A stretch of 15,884 bases of DNA from Bacteroidota bacterium (GTDB lineage Bacteria; Bacteroidota; Bacteroidia; Bacteroidales; UBA12481): the NCBI GenBank assembly GCA_030592205.1, contig JAUVKA010000025.1:1-15884 (forward strand), given 5' to 3'. Below, in pieces: positions 13,575 through 15,884 of this stretch. Numbering within the stretch: the stretch's first letter is position 1; the number at the start of each line of letters is the position of its first letter. Under the pieces are notes generated by a model. It saw nothing but the letters and a program-made list of their open reading frames with translations, ran no database searches and had not been told where the DNA came from. The position numbers and the translations under genes are program-made.

Positions 13575-15884
13575 ATGGATAAAATAAAAACATTGATCGC
13601 AATAAGTTTGGCCGGGGTCCTATTTTCCTGTCAGGAAAGAGTTCTGGTTGAGCCTGTAGAGATTATTCCTCAACCAGTTTCTGTGACCGAAACACAAAAC
13701 AAACCCTTTGATATTGACGAGGATACAAGAATTATCATCAATGATTCTTCTCTGCTTGCAGCAACTGCCAGCTTAAATGAAGTGCTAAAAATGAACTTGC
13801 CAGTGCTTATGGAGCGGGATGTGGATAAGCGGAGAAATGATTTTGTCTTTCAATTGGATTCGAAACATGACTCTTTATCAAGCGAAGGTTACTATCTGCA
13901 GATTTCAAAAGATGAGGTGCTGGTCAGATCAGCCGGTGCAGCAGGGATATTTTATGCTGTGCAAACCCTTCGTCAGATGCTTCCAGTGGAATTGGAGACA
14001 CAGCCTGTTTCTAATTATGCTTTGCCTGCTTGTGATATTATTGATAGTCCGCGTTTTCCATGGCGCGGAATGCACCTTGATGTATCACGTCATTTTATGC
14101 CACTTGAGTTTATTAAGAAATACATCGATTACCTGGCTATGCATAAACTGAATACCTTTCATTGGCATTTGGTAGATGGAATCGGGTGGAGAATTGAGAT
14201 CAAGTCGCATCCTGAATTAACTGATATCGGTGCATGGCGAGTGGTGAAAGAGGATAAAAAACCGTGGCAGGATTTTGAAGTGTGGATGGAGGGTGACAAC
14301 CGACCAAAATATGGCGGATACTATACCCAGGATGAAATCAGAGAGGTAGTTGCTTATGCCCGCGATCGATATATTACCGTATTGCCCGAAATTGAATTGC
14401 CAGGACACTCAGAAGTAGTGTTTCAGTGTTATCCTGATCTGGTTTGCAAAGATAAGCACAACAAGCACTTGAGAAATATTGGAGTCTACTGCGCCAGCAA
14501 TCCCGGTAGCTATCAGTTACTGGAGGATATTCTGGATGAAGTGCTGGAGCTATTCCCCTCTGAATATATTCATATTGGAGGCGATGAGGTGAGTAAGCAG
14601 AACTGGGAAAATTGTGCAAGTTGCCGGCAATTGATGAAGAAGAATGATTTTACTCCTCATGAGCTGCAAAGTTATTTTATCAACCATTTTGATGAATACT
14701 TAAAATCGAAAGGGAGAAAACTGATTGGTTGGCACGAAATTCTCGAAGGTGATCTGTCTGAGACAGCAACCATTATGTATTGGGGTGGTGAAAAAGGAGT
14801 AGAGGACAATCTGAAGAAAGGTCATCAAATGGTGTTAACCACAGGATCACACCTCTACTTCGATCATTATCAGAGTCTCAGTAAAGAAGAACCAAAAGCT
14901 TTTGGTGGTTATGCATCCTTGAAGAAAGTGTATGATTATGAGCCTGTTCCGGAAATTTTGGAACAGGAATACAAGAAATTAGTAATTGGCGTTCAGGCCA
15001 ATGTCTGGACCGAGTATATGACCAATCCAGAGCGTGTTGAATACATGACTATGCCACGCATGGCTGCACTTTCCGAAATTGCATGGCAGGAGAAAGGAAC
15101 AAAAGACTGGGATAATTTCAGGATTAAAATGGATGGGATGTTGGATCGCTATCAGACCATGAATGTCAATTATGCAATAAGTGCTTTCCGTCCCGGTATC
15201 CGGTTTGAGTTAAACAGAGAAAGCAAAAAACTGCATGTTTCCCTGGAGACTGAACTTTTGGCAGAAATCTATTTCACACTGGATGGATCGGATCCTGATC
15301 CTGCAAAATCGGAGAAATATGCCAGTCCCTTTGTGTTGGAAGAATCTGCCACAGTTAAGGCAATTGCGGTCAAGGATGTCGTGATAATGGGAGTCCCTGA
15401 GACAAAAGATGTAGTAATGCATAAAGCCAGAGGTGCAAAAGTTACTCTGGACCTGGAACCAAGTGGAAGATACAGCGCCCGGGGTGGATATACATTAGTC
15501 GATACCGATTTTGGTGGTGATAAATGGGGGAATGGTAAATGGTTGGGTATTTTGCAGAAGGATTTTACCGCTACCATCGAATTCAACGAAGCAATAGAGG
15601 TGTCAAAAATTGGATACAGCTGTATTGAGGAGACGGGGCCGGGGATATTCTTCCCGGCTGGTATTGAGGTAGCTGTCTCTGATGATGGAGAAACCTTCAA
15701 AACTGTTAAAATCTGGTCATCAAACCGCCAGTTACCTATTCCACTTACTCCAGAAACTCACACAAAAATCATTGAGTTGGATTTTGAGCCAGCAAACTGT
15801 AAGTATCTGAGTATTAAAACAATTTACCAACGTGTCGCCAACTCCGGAGTGTTCGTTTTTGTGGATGAGATTATTGTTGAATAA
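13575..15884 (+). CDS. GH20 beta-N-acetylhexosaminidase lipoprotein with C-terminal beta-sandwich
   Basis: A complete 769-residue exo-enzyme that releases terminal beta-linked GlcNAc or GalNAc by substrate-assisted catalysis. Signal peptide KTLIAISLAGVLFSC gives lipid Cys19. An N-terminal GH20b alpha/beta domain (about 27-155, IIPQPVSVTE at its start) is followed by the TIM barrel: PRFPWRGMHLDVSRHF (159-174, with substrate-binding Arg164), FHWHLVDGIGWRIEI, LPEIELPGHSE and YIHIGGDEVS, where Asp337-Glu338 are the catalytic pair. IMYWGG and ANVWTEYM supply the aromatic pocket. After the barrel, about 555-615 resembles the chitobiase C-terminal region (IYFTLDGSDPDP). About 625-769 is an extra beta-sandwich reminiscent of F5/8-type C (CBM32-like) domains (FPAGIEVAVSDDGETF, VFVFVDEIIVE). 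The last codon and TAA fall on the window's final bases. It pairs with the GH29 gene upstream, but the 525-base repeat-filled gap suggests its own promoter. Confidence 0.95.
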   Translation: MDKIKTLIAISLAGVLFSCQERVLVEPVEIIPQPVSVTETQNKPFDIDEDTRIIINDSSLLAATASLNEVLKMNLPVLMERDVDKRRNDFVFQLDSKHDSLSSEGYYLQISKDEVLVRSAGAAGIFYAVQTLRQMLPVELETQPVSNYALPACDIIDSPRFPWRGMHLDVSRHFMPLEFIKKYIDYLAMHKLNTFHWHLVDGIGWRIEIKSHPELTDIGAWRVVKEDKKPWQDFEVWMEGDNRPKYGGYYTQDEIREVVAYARDRYITVLPEIELPGHSEVVFQCYPDLVCKDKHNKHLRNIGVYCASNPGSYQLLEDILDEVLELFPSEYIHIGGDEVSKQNWENCASCRQLMKKNDFTPHELQSYFINHFDEYLKSKGRKLIGWHEILEGDLSETATIMYWGGEKGVEDNLKKGHQMVLTTGSHLYFDHYQSLSKEEPKAFGGYASLKKVYDYEPVPEILEQEYKKLVIGVQANVWTEYMTNPERVEYMTMPRMAALSEIAWQEKGTKDWDNFRIKMDGMLDRYQTMNVNYAISAFRPGIRFELNRESKKLHVSLETELLAEIYFTLDGSDPDPAKSEKYASPFVLEESATVKAIAVKDVVIMGVPETKDVVMHKARGAKVTLDLEPSGRYSARGGYTLVDTDFGGDKWGNGKWLGILQKDFTATIEFNEAIEVSKIGYSCIEETGPGIFFPAGIEVAVSDDGETFKTVKIWSSNRQLPIPLTPETHTKIIELDFEPANCKYLSIKTIYQRVANSGVFVFVDEIIVE

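Overview
The window is Bacteroidota DNA. The evidence is a SusC/SusD outer-membrane pair, lipoprotein signal peptides ending in Cys, a Bacteroidota-type CydB, AT-rich intergenic DNA and few strong Shine-Dalgarno sites. A marine or gut Bacteroidales/Marinilabiliales-like organism is my inference; nothing here fixes the species. All recognisable genes lie on the + strand.

Region 1 (1-2129) is respiration and peroxide defence: the last codons of cydA, complete cydB, a previously unlisted 34-residue one-helix membrane peptide placed where small bd-oxidase subunits sit in other bacteria, and a Prx6/AhpC-type peroxiredoxin. The short gaps (8-base overlap, then 19 and 20 bases) suggest one transcript.

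Region 2 (2130-3680) is a patchy junction. It holds an AT-rich SAM-dependent methyltransferase behind a repeat-rich 214-base leader, two overlooked 40-43 codon membrane-peptide reading frames, a small perfect hairpin, and a short but clear fossil of a GH29 alpha-L-fucosidase gene that resembles the intact fucosidase 8 kb downstream.

Region 3 (3681-13049) is a glycan-use locus: susC with an N-terminal STN signalling domain, susD translationally abutted to it (TAATG), a PKD-domain surface lipoprotein in the SusE/F position, an S41-family (tricorn-like) lipoprotein peptidase, and a GH29 fucosidase lipoprotein.

Region 4 (13050-15884) starts with 525 bases of low-complexity tandem repeats and a frameshifted gene remnant. 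A complete GH20 beta-N-acetylhexosaminidase lipoprotein with an extra C-terminal beta-sandwich follows and ends exactly at the window edge.

Taken together, SusC/SusD plus the PKD lipoprotein would bind and import oligosaccharides, while the fucosidase and hexosaminidase trim fucose and GlcNAc/GalNAc. The likely target is a fucosylated, amino-sugar-containing glycan or glycoprotein; the S41 peptidase would fit a glycoprotein but does not prove it. No regulator, sulfatase or sugar catabolic gene is present in the window. I found no rRNA, tRNA, CRISPR array, insertion sequence or phage gene.
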